Assembly: GCA_016710585.1 (NCBI GenBank)
Contig: JADJVN010000006.1
Location: 1-64,000 of the forward strand
Reading direction: 5' to 3'
Source: Saprospiraceae bacterium
GTDB taxonomy: Bacteria > Bacteroidota > Bacteroidia > Chitinophagales > Saprospiraceae
Length of the DNA stretch: 64,000 nucleotides
The notes beneath the pieces were generated by a model. That model saw only the letters and a list, made by a program, of their open reading frames with translations, did not search any database and was not told the origin of the DNA. Position 1 is the stretch's first letter. The number at the start of each line of letters is the position of its first letter. Of this stretch, positions 1-9,062 are shown piece after piece. The position numbers were made by a program, and so were the translations under genes.

Positions 1-1026
1 TGTGCATTGGTTATCAGTATTCCATTAGGTTATTTTGGTGGTATAGGTGCTGCTTCTAAAAATGGTATTTTATTTAAAGGCAGTAACTTTTTAGACATTA
101 TTGCAAACATACAAAATGTGGTAATGGATAAAACGGGTACAATGACCGAAGGTGTTTTTAAGGTGCAGGAAGTAGTATTAAAACCTGAATTTAATAAAAA
201 TGAAATCCTTCAAATGGTTAATGCTTTAGAAAGTCAAAGTACCCACCCAGTTGCACAGCCATTCATAACTATGTGGAAATGTTAGATAGCAATATGAAAT
301 TAGAAAATGTTGAAGAAATAACAGGACACGGACTAACGGCAAATGTAAACGGTAAACAATTATTAGTAGGCAATTTTAAGCTAATGGATAAATTCAATAT
401 TGCTTATGATATTGACCCAACTACAATAGTTTACACCTTAATAGCCATTGCTTACAATGAAAAATTTGTAGGTTATCTAACCATTGCAGATAGTATCAAA
501 TTAGATGCACACCTTACCATAGACAAACTCAAAGCATTGAATGTAAAAACAACAATGCTAAGTGGTGATAAAAGTACAGTCGTAAAATTTGTTGCTGATA
601 AACTAGGAATAATTAACGCTTTTGGCGATTTATTACCCGAAGACAAAGTAAACAAAGTAAAAGAACTTAAAGCCAAAAACGAAACCGTATGCATTTGTAG
701 GCGATGGCGTAAATGATGCACCAGTTGTGGCATTGAGTAATGTGGGCATTGCAATGGGTGGTTTAGGAAGCGATGCAACAATAGAAACAGCCGATGTAGT
801 GATACAAGACGATATGCCGAGCAAAATACCGATGGCAATAAATATAGGCAAACAAACCAAAAAAATTGTTTGGCAAAATATCATTTTGGCATTTGCGGTA
901 AAAGTAATTGTACTTATACTTGGTGCAGGTGGTTTAGCTACAATGTGGGAAGCCGTTTTTGCAGATGTAGGCGTGGCATTATTAGCAATATTAAACGCAG
1001 TTAGAATACAAAGAATGAAGTTTTAA
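1..1026 (+). pseudogene. Heavy-metal P1B-type ATPase (Zn/Cd/Co/Pb class), 3' part, two frameshifts
   Basis: This is the C-terminal part of a cation-exporting inner-membrane ATPase; the start lies left of the window. The first codons read CALVISIP, which fits the second Cys of the CPC membrane metal site in the Zn/Cd subgroup. The phosphorylation motif DKTGT is near 127, GHGL near 318-330, and GDGVNDAP at 700-723, followed by the final membrane segments. The reading frame moves from frame 1 to frame 3 at about 258 (one base missing between cag and gcc) and back to frame 1 at about 690 (one extra t). With both corrected the protein reads through to 1026. The family assignment is firm; whether the gene is dead or only mis-sequenced is open. 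Confidence 0.85.
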
Positions 1027-1439
1027 ATTACAATAGAAATATAAGTAGCAATTAAAATGCAAGCTATTACAGACAAAAAAACTACAACTGCGAAAAATCC
1101 AACAAATAAAGCCATAAGCCAACGCTTTTGGTAGCACATTTGCATTTTTGCCAACACACAAACCAACCCTAAAAATGCAAAAGAGCTTCCAAGCCAACGC
1201 ACAACGACAAACAAAAAGTAATCGAAATGAACAGACGAGAAAAGGCACTAGGGCATAACAAGGGTTCCTATGTAAAGCAGTATTCCTTGTGCAAAGGTAA
1301 ATAATGCTGCGATATGTATATTTTTTTAGTTCATATTTTTTAAAATGAAGGGCGCAAAAAAATTGTGGTAAACTTTTTTTTGGGCCCTTAAAAGCCTAAA
1401 AAAAAGTTTTCCATGATTTTTTCACACGGCCTGTTTTTT

Positions 1440-1640
1440 TTTATTACCTTATGCTCCGACTCCTATTTGTAGCAGTAGGACTTAGCTACTCTACCAGCAT
1501 CTGTGTGGTATTACGATATATAGAAAGTAGCTGCCTGCTTGGCAATGTAGCATGTTGACTTTTGATCCACATCTACCACCGATGTTTTGCAGTCTACCAT
1601 CTGTTTTTTTTATTGAGCTATAAAGTGATTATATAATCTT
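1440..1640 (-). ncRNA. Candidate bridge RNA of the IS110 element
   Basis: The 390 bp between the transposase stop and the element end have no ORF. In IS1111-type elements this is where the bridge RNA that pairs with target and donor DNA is encoded. GCTTGGCAA at 1537-1545 equals the first nine bases of the target right of the insertion point (2805-2813). The stretch 1461-1477 (TCCTAT, then GTAGCAGTA) closely resembles the element terminus at 1266-1282. On the minus strand the target-like segment comes before the donor-like one, the order reported for bridge RNAs. Short hairpins surround both (GTAGC/GCTAC near 1470-1488, TGCC/GGCA near 1532-1544). The RNA ends are not known. Confidence 0.45.
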
Positions 1641-1657
1641 GTTTCTTGTGATCTTTT

Positions 1658-2719
1658 TTAGTCTTTTTGATTTGTATTTATTTCATATGTTTTTTCTTGT
1701 TTGATTATTGATAATATTCTGCGTACCATTTTATGGGCTACTTTTACAATTACTGATTTTGGATTTTTATGCGCATGTTTTCTATAGTAAGATTGTATTT
1801 CTGGATCTTTCCTTATCGCTATCCATGCCGCTTCTATAAGATAAGATCGAAGAAGCTCTCGACTTCGTGGGGTGATTCCAAGTTTTGTTTCGCTGTTTCC
1901 ACTTTGTCTGATTCCAGGTATAATGCCGATGTAACTGGCCAATTGGCTCTCATTCTGAAATCGACGGATATCGCCCAATTCTGCTATGATCGCTGCTGAT
2001 AAAAATCCTCCTATCCCTGGTATGCTCTTGAGTAAATAATAATCCTTTTTATGATATTTTCTACAATATGATCTCAGTTCATTGCCTATCAATAAATATT
2101 CTTTATGATGAAACTCCAAACTTCGCAACTTGCTCTGAAGACTTATCAATCCTGTACTGTGCGTCCATTCCAAGCATTTGAGCCACGAGATAAAGCCTTT
2201 GCTCCAGTTGCTATTGTCATACTCTTCTGGAACTTGTATGCCATGAAGCAAAAGAAAGCTTTTAATATGTGTCTTTACTTTCCTCAGTTGCTTCGTGATT
2301 TGATCCCGCTGTGTAAGCAAACTTCTCAGCAGATCTTCTTGCTCGGTTCGGATATAGATTGGCCTAAGATTTCCAAGACTCAATTGTTTGCATAAATGAC
2401 GACTGTCTATACTATCTGTTTTTTGATATTGGTGTTTGTCACTTGTTGGGACATCCGCAGGATTCACTATAGTGACCCGCCATCCAAAGTTCAGAAAATC
2501 TCGTGCAGCTACAAAACCACAACAGCATGCTTCATAGGTCACATAAACTTCATGATACTTAAAATGTGACTCTACATAGTGAAACAAATTATGCGAATCT
2601 GGTGGAATAGAAAAAGTCTTATGATCAAATAAATCTGTTCGCATAGAAACTGACCACGTTTTCTTGTGAATATCAATGCCAATGTATAACTTTGGGCTTG
2701 CAGTAAGTTCTGAAATCAT
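1658..2719 (-). CDS. IS110 family transposase (DEDD recombinase)
   Basis: The 353-residue protein has the two-domain layout of IS110 recombinases. The N-terminal RuvC-like DEDD domain shows GIDIHKKTW (Asp16), TYEACCCGF and TDSIDSRHL. The C-terminal Transposase_20 domain contains LKSIPGIGGFLSAAIIAELGD-type helix-hairpin-helix residues near 232-255 and the conserved RQSGNS segment that carries the catalytic serine. The length is normal and the frame is open. The enzyme moves its element without target duplication, guided in studied members by an RNA made from the element's non-coding end. Confidence 0.93.
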   Translation of the reverse strand: MISELTASPKLYIGIDIHKKTWSVSMRTDLFDHKTFSIPPDSHNLFHYVESHFKYHEVYVTYEACCCGFVAARDFLNFGWRVTIVNPADVPTSDKHQYQKTDSIDSRHLCKQLSLGNLRPIYIRTEQEDLLRSLLTQRDQITKQLRKVKTHIKSFLLLHGIQVPEEYDNSNWSKGFISWLKCLEWTHSTGLISLQSKLRSLEFHHKEYLLIGNELRSYCRKYHKKDYYLLKSIPGIGGFLSAAIIAELGDIRRFQNESQLASYIGIIPGIRQSGNSETKLGITPRSRELLRSYLIEAAWIAIRKDPEIQSYYRKHAHKNPKSVIVKVAHKMVRRILSIIKQEKTYEINTNQKD

Positions 2720-2995
2720 AATTAGATTTTTATAAATAAATCAAAAATAGGCAGCGTATTATTTACGACTGCAGTTTTTTAGAGCTTACTGCTTTTACAT
2801 AGATGCTTGGCAAAAGTGGGGCTTTAGTACTAGGTTGAACATTTTGTACTTCTATTAAACATTTGTACTAAATTGAACATTTCGTGCTTCGAAATCCCCA
2901 CTTCGCCAAGCCCCAAAACGTTCTGCGAAATTGCATAGTCCTGAAATAGGTTGACTCCAAAAAAGTGGATAAGTCAACGTAAATCAGGGCAAAAA

Positions 2996-3444
2996 ATGAG
3001 TAAAAAACAAAGCTCAAGAAGAGCAGAACCACAAAAACTTTTCTACACCGAAGAGTTTAAACAAAAATTGTAAACGAAGTATTGAGTGGAAAACTCAACA
3101 AACACCAGGCATCCAAACTTTACGGCATCAGAGGTAATGCCACTATTTTGTATTGGATAAGACAAAGTCAGGGATTGAATCCTATGGAAAAACAAGTAAA
3201 ACAAATTGCTAATTTTGCCGACATGAAGAAGAATATCACCGACAAAAAACTCGAAGAAGAATTAAAAGAAACCAAAGAGCTTCTTCGAATTGCCGAACTT
3301 CGTGCCGATGTGTGGCAAAAAGCTGTAGAGATTGCTGAAGAAAAATTTGACATTGATATTGTAAAAAAGTTTGGAGCCCAAGCATTACAGCAATTAAAGA
3401 ACAAAGACCAAAAGAAAAATAAACGAAATGTGTTCGTTCTTTAA
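2996..3444 (+). pseudogene. IS3 OrfA (helix-turn-helix transposase subunit), frameshifted
   Basis: The frame opening at ATG 2996 reads MSKKQSSRR and LFYTEEFKQK, then meets a stop at about 3071. The next frame continues with NEVLSGKLNKHQASKLYG, the usual IS3 OrfA DNA-binding helix-turn-helix, and then a leucine-rich coiled coil near 3240-3380. Adding one A to the run at 3063-3067 joins the two parts into a normal protein of about 149 residues. Confidence 0.8.
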
Positions 3445-4312
3445 TAAATCAAACAAGCCTATTACAAACAACTTAAAACAGTGGAAAGCATTGCTTTGCA
3501 ACATAATGTAATACTTGGGCTAGTGCAGAAGAAGAGAGAAATCTGGAAACGTGGTAGTGGCAGAAATTTACACAAAAGTTTAAATAAAGAATTTGCTGAA
3601 CATCATATAAAAATTGGAAGAGATAAGTTTTTTGATTTTCTAAGGGTCAATAAATTACTCATCAAACCCAAACGATTTAGAACCAAAACTACTTGCAGCT
3701 ATCATCATTTTAATAGATACGATAATCTTGTAGAAGGCTTAATAACATTGCGTTGTAACGAAATATGGGTGAGTGATATTACCTATTTATGGCTAAAGCA
3801 ATTAGACAAATTTTGTTACCTAAGTATCATTACCGATTTATATTCACGCAAAATTGTAGGCTATAATGTACATGAAGACTTAAGTGTAAACGGCTGTATC
3901 GAAGCACTTAGAATGGCTTTAAAACAACGGAAAAATAAACATGAAAAATTAATTCATCACAGCGATAGAGGGGTTCAATATTGTAGTCATTCTTATGTTA
4001 ACATTTTTGAACAAAGCCAACATAAATATCAGCATGACCCAAACAGGTGACCCACTAGAAAATGCTGTTGCAGAAAGAGTTCATAAAACAATTAAGGAAG
4101 AATTTACTAATGATAAACAAATAAATTTTTGTAATATTGCACAAGCAAAAACTGAAATAAAAAAGTTCATTGAGTTTTATAACAACAAACGACCTCATCG
4201 AAGTGTAAACTGGCTCACACCCAATGAAGCACATTTGCAAACAGGCATTCTCCAACGGCAATGGAAAACCTATTATGCAAAACAACGATGGGGAGATTTG
4301 ATGGAGGCATAA
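3428..4312 (+). pseudogene. IS3 OrfB (rve-type DDE integrase), frameshifted
   Basis: The DDE catalytic residues are visible: first Asp in WVSDITYL (near 3770), second Asp in HHSDRGVQYCS (near 3965), Glu in GDPLENAVAERVHKTIKEEF (near 4060). The C-terminus has the usual YNNKRPHRSVNWLTPNEA. The likely start is ATG 3428, overlapping orfA in another frame as is normal for this family. Two single-base errors break it: one A lacking near 3451 and one extra T in the run 4004-4008. Corrected, it gives the full-length transposase. Confidence 0.85.
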
Positions 4313-4559
4313 GGCATCAAAAGTTTTTACTATAAAAAAAGCAACCCCTAAAATGAAGTTGCTTCAACATCAAAAGTAAAAACTTCGTCAGCCACCACCC
4401 TATCCCTTAGTGAAAAGATCTCCCCAGAACTTTACACCTTCTGTTTCAGGTGGTACTGCAAAGATGAACAAATAAAACAAAAACGTCAACACAGTCAACT
4501 TATCCCACTGTGGAAAACGCTAAAATGAGTCAACTAATTTCAGGACTAGGCAAATACAA

Positions 4560-5640
4560 ATGAAGGAAAAAATAGTAAATAAAATAGTGTTGTTTCTTGG
4601 TGCAGGTGCTTCAAAAGCCTTTGGGTTGCCTCTCACTGGTGAGATTTTTCCGCTTATAATTGAAAAATAAATAATAAAACTCTTTTGACGGAAATAAAAA
4701 TGAACAAATTGAACTTCAGAGCTTTTATAGGTAATTTATTGCCGGGAATAAAAAAATAACCGTAACTCAATATCCGATGATTACAGATATTTTGTCTTTG
4801 TTGGACCATACAATTATTAACGGTAATACCATATGGAATAAAGGTAAAAATAAAGACCTTCAATACTATAGGCACCTTTTTGAGAAAGCAATATTTGAAG
4901 TTTGGATATTCAGTTTTCTCAAAATAATAAATATAATCTGGGCTATAAGACAGCTGTATTGCGGCAATTTACAAATTGGATTTTTCAAAATCACAAAGAA
5001 AATTATTTCTCGATTGTTTCCTACTAATTACGATATTGCCGTTGAGCAGGAAGTATATAACTATCTTCGAGAGTCAAAAGAAAAAATACCACAAGTTGTG
5101 GATTTTGGTGTGAATTGGAGAGATGTTGAACTTGATTTTATAAATCTTCGCCCATTTAACCCTAAAATAGGAATATTCAAACTGCATGGCTCTACAAATT
5201 GGTTAAAATGCAACTTGTGCAACCATATATACATCAACACTTCAGGGACAATTTACCATCAAGCATTTAGAAATGATATTGATGATTATAATTCCTGTGA
5301 TTGCGGTAATGCCCCATTAAACTCGCTAATTGTTGCTCCATCTTTGGCACGAGAAATACAAGATACAAACCTGCCTCATATTTGGAACAATGCGTTGGAA
5401 CAATTAAGAATTGCCGATGAATGGATTATCATTGGATATTCTTTTCCACCTGAAGATTTAAATATAAAATCTATGTTTCTAAGAGCCTTTAATGGTAGGA
5501 ATACTAAACCAAAAATAACTGTAGTCCAGAGAGGCGAAGAAGTGAAACCACGATATGAGGCAATTTTTGATGAAATTGATTATATAACTGGTGGATTGGA
5601 GAAATTCATTGAATTGAAACACAAAGAGATGTATCAATGA
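4560..5640 (+). pseudogene. SIR2-like domain protein, several frameshifts, cassette-borne
   Basis: The N-terminal 37 codons contain VLFLGAGASKAFGLPLTGEI, the NAD-binding start of SIR2-like (SIR2_2 type) proteins. Later parts include STNYDIAVEQE near 5020, KLHGSTNW near 5180, a four-cysteine zinc site (CNLC near 5210 and CDCG near 5300), and the C-terminal WIIIGYSFPPEDLNI. At least four small indels (about 4665-4670, 4725-4735, 4901 and 5020) move the frame. For example 4902-5020 makes sense only one frame over, as FTNWIFQNHKENYFSIV. Relatives of this domain act in anti-phage defence by degrading NAD, but the role here is inferred. The stop codon lies 4 bp before attC-like site B. Confidence 0.75.
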
Positions 5641-5644
5641 CATC

Positions 5645-5710
5645 GCAGAACAATGCACTGAACAAACAGACTCCCTATCGGTCGTCCGTCGTCAGTGCTG
5701 GACATTGTAT
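5645..5710 (+). other. attC-like site B
   Basis: The order is GCAGAAC (R box, 5645-5651), AAT, GCACTGA (5655-5661), a 30-nt loop, TCAGTGC (5692-5698), a 5-nt spacer, and ATTGTAT (5704-5710). The 7-bp arms pair perfectly, and ACAAT/ATTGT (5650-5654 with 5704-5708) adds an outer stem. The right box departs from the attC consensus GTTRRRY at the first base. Total length (66), spacer lengths (3 and 5) and loop length (30) equal those of site C, and 22 of 30 loop bases match. Confidence 0.6.
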
Positions 5711-5731
5711 GACATTATAACCAATTGTAAA

Positions 5732-6739
5732 ATGGAAGAATTATCAAGGGTATTGAAAAGAGCAAGAGCTAAATTTAAATCTGATTAAAAATCAAGGAGT
5801 GCTTTCCATTTTAAAACTTGATTGTAAAGGAAAATAAAAAGTGCCCATTCTCTTCAAAAAATGGAGTTCTAAGTATTTTAGAACATGAAATCAATAAGAA
5901 CAAAGTAGTATACTTCTTTTTACATCCAAAGTTAAGTGGTTTTATGTTTTTCAATGGTTTTGAGCCACTTGGAAAAAAACGAGTGCTCGACTTTTCATGG
6001 GTTTTGTGATTATCATGATTCTTCAGTCTTTTCTCCGATTGAGAATAATGTTATAAATGTTGATCTTGATGAACATTGTTTTCTTCTATGTTATAGAGCA
6101 TTCGCCAAAGAATATCATGCTAAAATTGAAGTAAATAAAGGATTTAAATCAAATGAATTATTTAATAAGCCTCATAATAAGGATGCACAAGAAGAATTGG
6201 TAGGTGGTTCAGAAATTGCAATTAGGGATTTAGAAAAAGTGAAGATCAAATTAAATAACATACTTAGGAATGAAAAATATTCTGATCTCGATTACCTGAC
6301 TTATTCGATTCCTTATACTATTCCTATTGCGTGTTCAGCATCAATAACACCATCTTATTCATATTCAGGAAAACTATTGAATAAATCAACAGATGTTAAT
6401 GATGTTTACGAAAATATTATGATAACTGTTATACCAACGTTAACTGAAACTCATATTGTTTTAGGGTGTTTTCCTGATGATCAAAGATCATTAACATATA
6501 TGGATGAATTAGGAAAAAATTGGAAGACGATAAATTTGAAAACGCGATAACTTAATTTTAATTGGGGATATAGAAAAATTTTTATATCACCATTAATTTG
6601 GGAAAGAATGACAAAGAGAGAAAGAGAATTTCTAATGCAAGAAATATCATTAACTTCTCCTATGATTATGACGATGTTTGAAGAAAGTTTTTTTATCAGC
6701 AGTTTGAACTTTTTTAACCCAAAATTTTCTTTAAAATGA
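5732..6739 (+). pseudogene. Unknown cassette gene with a Cys/His-rich N-terminal region, frameshifted
   Basis: I do not recognise a named family. Joining frames gives AHSLQKNGVLSILEHEINKN (about 5843-5900), a segment with FFNGFEPLGKKR (about 5945-5980), then STFHGFCDYHDSSVFSPIEN (about 5985-6045), and a long C-terminal region in one frame up to 6549. Past the stop at 6549 coherent coding continues in other frames as WERMTKREREFL (about 6600-6635) and ends at TGA 6737-6739, 6 bp before attC-like site C. At least three indels are needed. The His and Cys residues in the two motifs suggest metal binding. ATG 5732 opens only 18 codons, so the true start is unclear. Confidence 0.5.
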
Positions 6740-6745
6740 TACGTC

Positions 6746-6811
6746 ACACAACAATGTACACCATGACCATACTTCCTATCGGTCGTACGGCAGGTGTACC
6801 AACCGTTGAAC
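6746..6811 (+). other. attC-like site C
   Basis: The order is ACACAAC (6746-6752), AAT, GTACACC (6756-6762), a 30-nt loop, GGTGTAC (6793-6799), CAACC, and GTTGAAC (6805-6811), which fits the attC R-box consensus GTTRRRY exactly. The arms pair over 7 of 7 positions. Compared with site B the arms differ at four positions, and all four differences are compensated on the other side. The following gene starts 44 bp downstream. Confidence 0.65.
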
Positions 6812-6854
6812 AACCTTATTGGCAATTTATGTGTCTTTAGTGAGAAAAAAATAT

Positions 6855-8436
6855 ATGAACTATTCAATTTTATACAATACTACAATAGGTTTAATCAGAT
6901 ACGACTTACTTAGGTCCCGACTAGTGTTACTGTTAATCCTCTCCACACAATTTGTTTATTCGCAATCTGCACAGCTAACACCTGTTGTCAGCCTTGGTAA
7001 ATATATTGATACCGTAACTGTTCCAGCAAAATTTATTAGAGTTTTCCCTGGAACGAGAACACTAAGTGTGCCTACAAACTATTCTGTTTCGGTTTATCAT
7101 GCAGGTGGATTAATAAAACCCAGATTCATGGCATTTAGTCCGACTGACATATTGCATGTGTCTGATATGAGTGCTGGAAAAGTATTTGCTTTACCGGATA
7201 CTAATATGGATGGAGTTGCTGACACAATCATTGAATCTGCAACCGGCTTTTCAGGAAATCATGATATAACGTTTTACAAAGGTGCAATGTATGTTACAGA
7301 ACCCACTAGAATATGGAAATGCACAGATGGGGATGCCGATGGAGTTTATGAAACAAAGACAATATTTATTAGTGGCATTAATAACAACACAGGAGGTCAT
7401 ACTACACGCACCATTGTATTTGATTCTATTAACCAACCACAAGGTATATGTTTCGATTGGTTCCTCATGCAATGTATGTAGGGAAACGACCGACCGTGCT
7501 GTGATCAAAGAATATAATGAGGACGGTACTGGTGGCAGAATATTCGCATCTGGTATAAGAAATGCAGTTGGCATGGCAATGCATCCAGTTACAAACCGCA
7601 TGTGGGCCAATAATAATGGCAGCGATCAACAGGGCAATGAAACACCGCCTGAATGGATAGATATTGTGAGGGACAATGGCTTTTATGGACATCCATTTGC
7701 CTATGGTGGAGGGGAATGGTTTAATTTTAACTTAGGCACTTATCAGTCGTTACTACCTATTACTGCTATAGATTCAGCCAAGGTTGCATCGCTTGTTCAC
7801 CCTGCTGCATTAATACGTGCACACTCAGCTCCAATGGCACTCCAATTTCTTAACCCACAGTTTGGCACAACCATGCAGAACGGATTTATTTCAGCCATGA
7901 GAGGTTCTTGGAATACGACCAATCCGCGTGATTTCCGAGGATATAAAGTAATTTATGGTCACTTGTCTTCGGCTCAGGATACAACAGTAGATTATATTGC
8001 AGATTTTTGTTCAGGCTTTATAACTGACACAGTTAACCGTACTTTTTGGGGGCAGACCTGTAGGTATAGCCATTGACAAGTTGGGTAAAGTTTATATTAG
8101 TTCCGATGAAGGTAACAGATTTATTCTCGTTCTAAGCCCTGACAGAATATCAGGAGTAAAAGAAAACAAGCTTACGATGACCTCAGCCAATATATTTCCT
8201 AACCCAGCAAAAAAAATCAGTTTACAATATCAATTACTTTAACCGAATCCGCAAGAGTCAGTGTTTCACTATGCGACATTTTTGGAAGAGAAGTTATGAA
8301 ACTAATGGATGATAAGCTTAATATTGGTGAACATAATTCGCAAATAAATGCTGACTGCCTCCCTTCAGGGCATTACTACATAAAAATAAAGTCAGGTCAA
8401 AATTCGATCACTAAGAAATTAATTTTGGTTGATTAA
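6855..8436 (+). pseudogene. T9SS-exported glucose/sorbosone dehydrogenase-like protein, three frameshifts
   Basis: ATG 6855 opens a signal peptide ending YSQSAQ. The body has beta-propeller features of PQQ-type sugar dehydrogenases (GSDH/L-sorbosone dehydrogenase family): FSGNHDITFYKGAMYVTEP, GTGGRIFASGIRNAVGMAMHP and NNGSDQQGNETPPEW. The C-terminus is a T9SS sorting domain (FPNPAK start, then GREVMKL, ending KLILVD). The frame changes near 7440, near 8052 (extra C after a G run) and in the 8-A run near 8208-8215. Corrected, it is one protein of about 525 residues. It probably acts outside the cell; the substrate is not known. Confidence 0.7.
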
Positions 8437-9062
8437 TCAATGGCAATTAAATTCTTGTATCTATTTACTCAACAGACTTCTAAATAGGCCAATGACAGCT
8501 AGTGAATAAGCAAAAGACATAACTCTAAATCATTCTTTGGTAGCTTTTAATCAAGATAAAAACAAAACATATTTGCATGAATTGGCAATAAAATTTGGTA
8601 TAGCTTATAATTTCTAATAAAAGGAATGATGTTATTATTTATTTAAGACTAAAATCAATCTAATTGATACAGTTTTTAATTTTTCGAGAAATAAATGTAT
8701 AGCAATATTTTTTAGGATATTTTTCATAAGATGTCGAAGTCTAATATATGAGAGCGTTTATTTTTTTGTATTGTCTAGACATCAATCAATATGTCGTTGA
8801 TGCTAAAACTTGTTTTGATCAAGATTAATTTTCTATAATTTAAAATAGGATTTTAGCTCGAAATCTCTTCCGAAAATATAACATATACTAGGAGCCCCAT
8901 ATTGATTTTAGAATATACTATGTATCAATAGGCTGAGAAATGCAGAATGTGCCTATGAAAATTTTATCATAAAAATAATTATTTTTCTTTCCTCATAAAC
9001 TTAGCTAAAGAAAAATATCCAGACTCATTCAAACTAAAAAAAAATAAATAATGAGACTAATA
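8437..9062. other. Intergenic, no feature seen
   Basis: This AT-rich stretch of about 625 bp lies between the end of the dehydrogenase-like gene and the convergent aldo/keto reductase. I see no ORF of note, no clear hairpin terminator, no tRNA and no repeat. Confidence 0.6.

Larger units (their letters stand above)
1265..2804 (-). mobile_element. IS110 family element, IS1111-like layout, inserted in attC-like site A
   Basis: The ends are set by the palindrome that the element interrupts: 1264 joined to 2805 restores a perfect arm. Near the ends lies a subterminal inverted repeat, CTATGTAAAGCAGTA at 1268-1282 and its complement with one extra base at 2787-2802. Subterminal inverted repeats, no target duplication and a long non-coding stretch after the transposase are features of the IS1111 subgroup. 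That subgroup includes a known set that targets attC sites. The transposase is intact, so the element could be active. Exact ends could shift by one or two bases because of repeated G. Confidence 0.75.
1253..2926 (+). other. attC-like site A, split by the IS110 element
   Basis: The left part is GCATAAC (1253-1259) then AAGGG (1260-1264). The right part starts with GCTTGGC at 2805. Joining 1262-1264 to 2805-2811 gives GGGGCTTGGC, the exact reverse complement of 2905-2914. A second inner arm AGTGGGG (2815-2821) pairs with CCCCACT (2896-2902), with unequal bases between the two stems. The outer boxes GCATAAC and GTTCTGC (2920-2926) are complementary at 6 of 7 positions. This order of R, L, loop, L and R boxes with bulged bases is that of integron attC sites. 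The loop holds three related units at 2835-2854, 2855-2872 and 2873-2892. The architecture is seen directly; recombination activity is inferred. Confidence 0.6.
2936..4548 (+). mobile_element. IS3 family insertion sequence
   Basis: The terminal inverted repeats are 2936-2957 and 4527-4548, matching at 20 of 22 positions. A weaker inverted similarity continues inward (GTGGATAAGTCAAC-type sequence near 2965-2980 against 4497-4514). Inside are orfA and orfB of the two-frame IS3 layout. A hairpin at 4339-4364 lies after orfB. No convincing target duplication was found. The element sits 10 bp after attC-like site A and 11 bp before the SIR2-like start codon, so it separates that gene from any upstream promoter. 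Confidence 0.8.

Noticed and set aside
991..1248. Minus-strand ORFs after the P-type ATPase, one of them hydrophobic and 63 residues long (1023-1214)
   Set aside because: They overlap the ATPase end and use weak starts (TTG for the shorter). A small membrane protein is possible but I cannot support it from sequence alone.
4339..4364. Terminator of the IS3 transposase
   Set aside because: The stem AAGCAAC/GTTGCTT is followed by CAACATC rather than T on the plus strand; the T run is on the minus strand only.
2930..4555. Target-site duplication for the IS3 element
   Set aside because: Flanks next to the inverted repeats (ATTGCA on the left, GGCAAA on the right) do not match in any 3-5 bp register.
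6481..6867. Minus-strand ORF of 128 residues
   Set aside because: It runs over the end of the cassette gene and across attC-like site C and has no recognisable features; it is a shadow of plus-strand coding.
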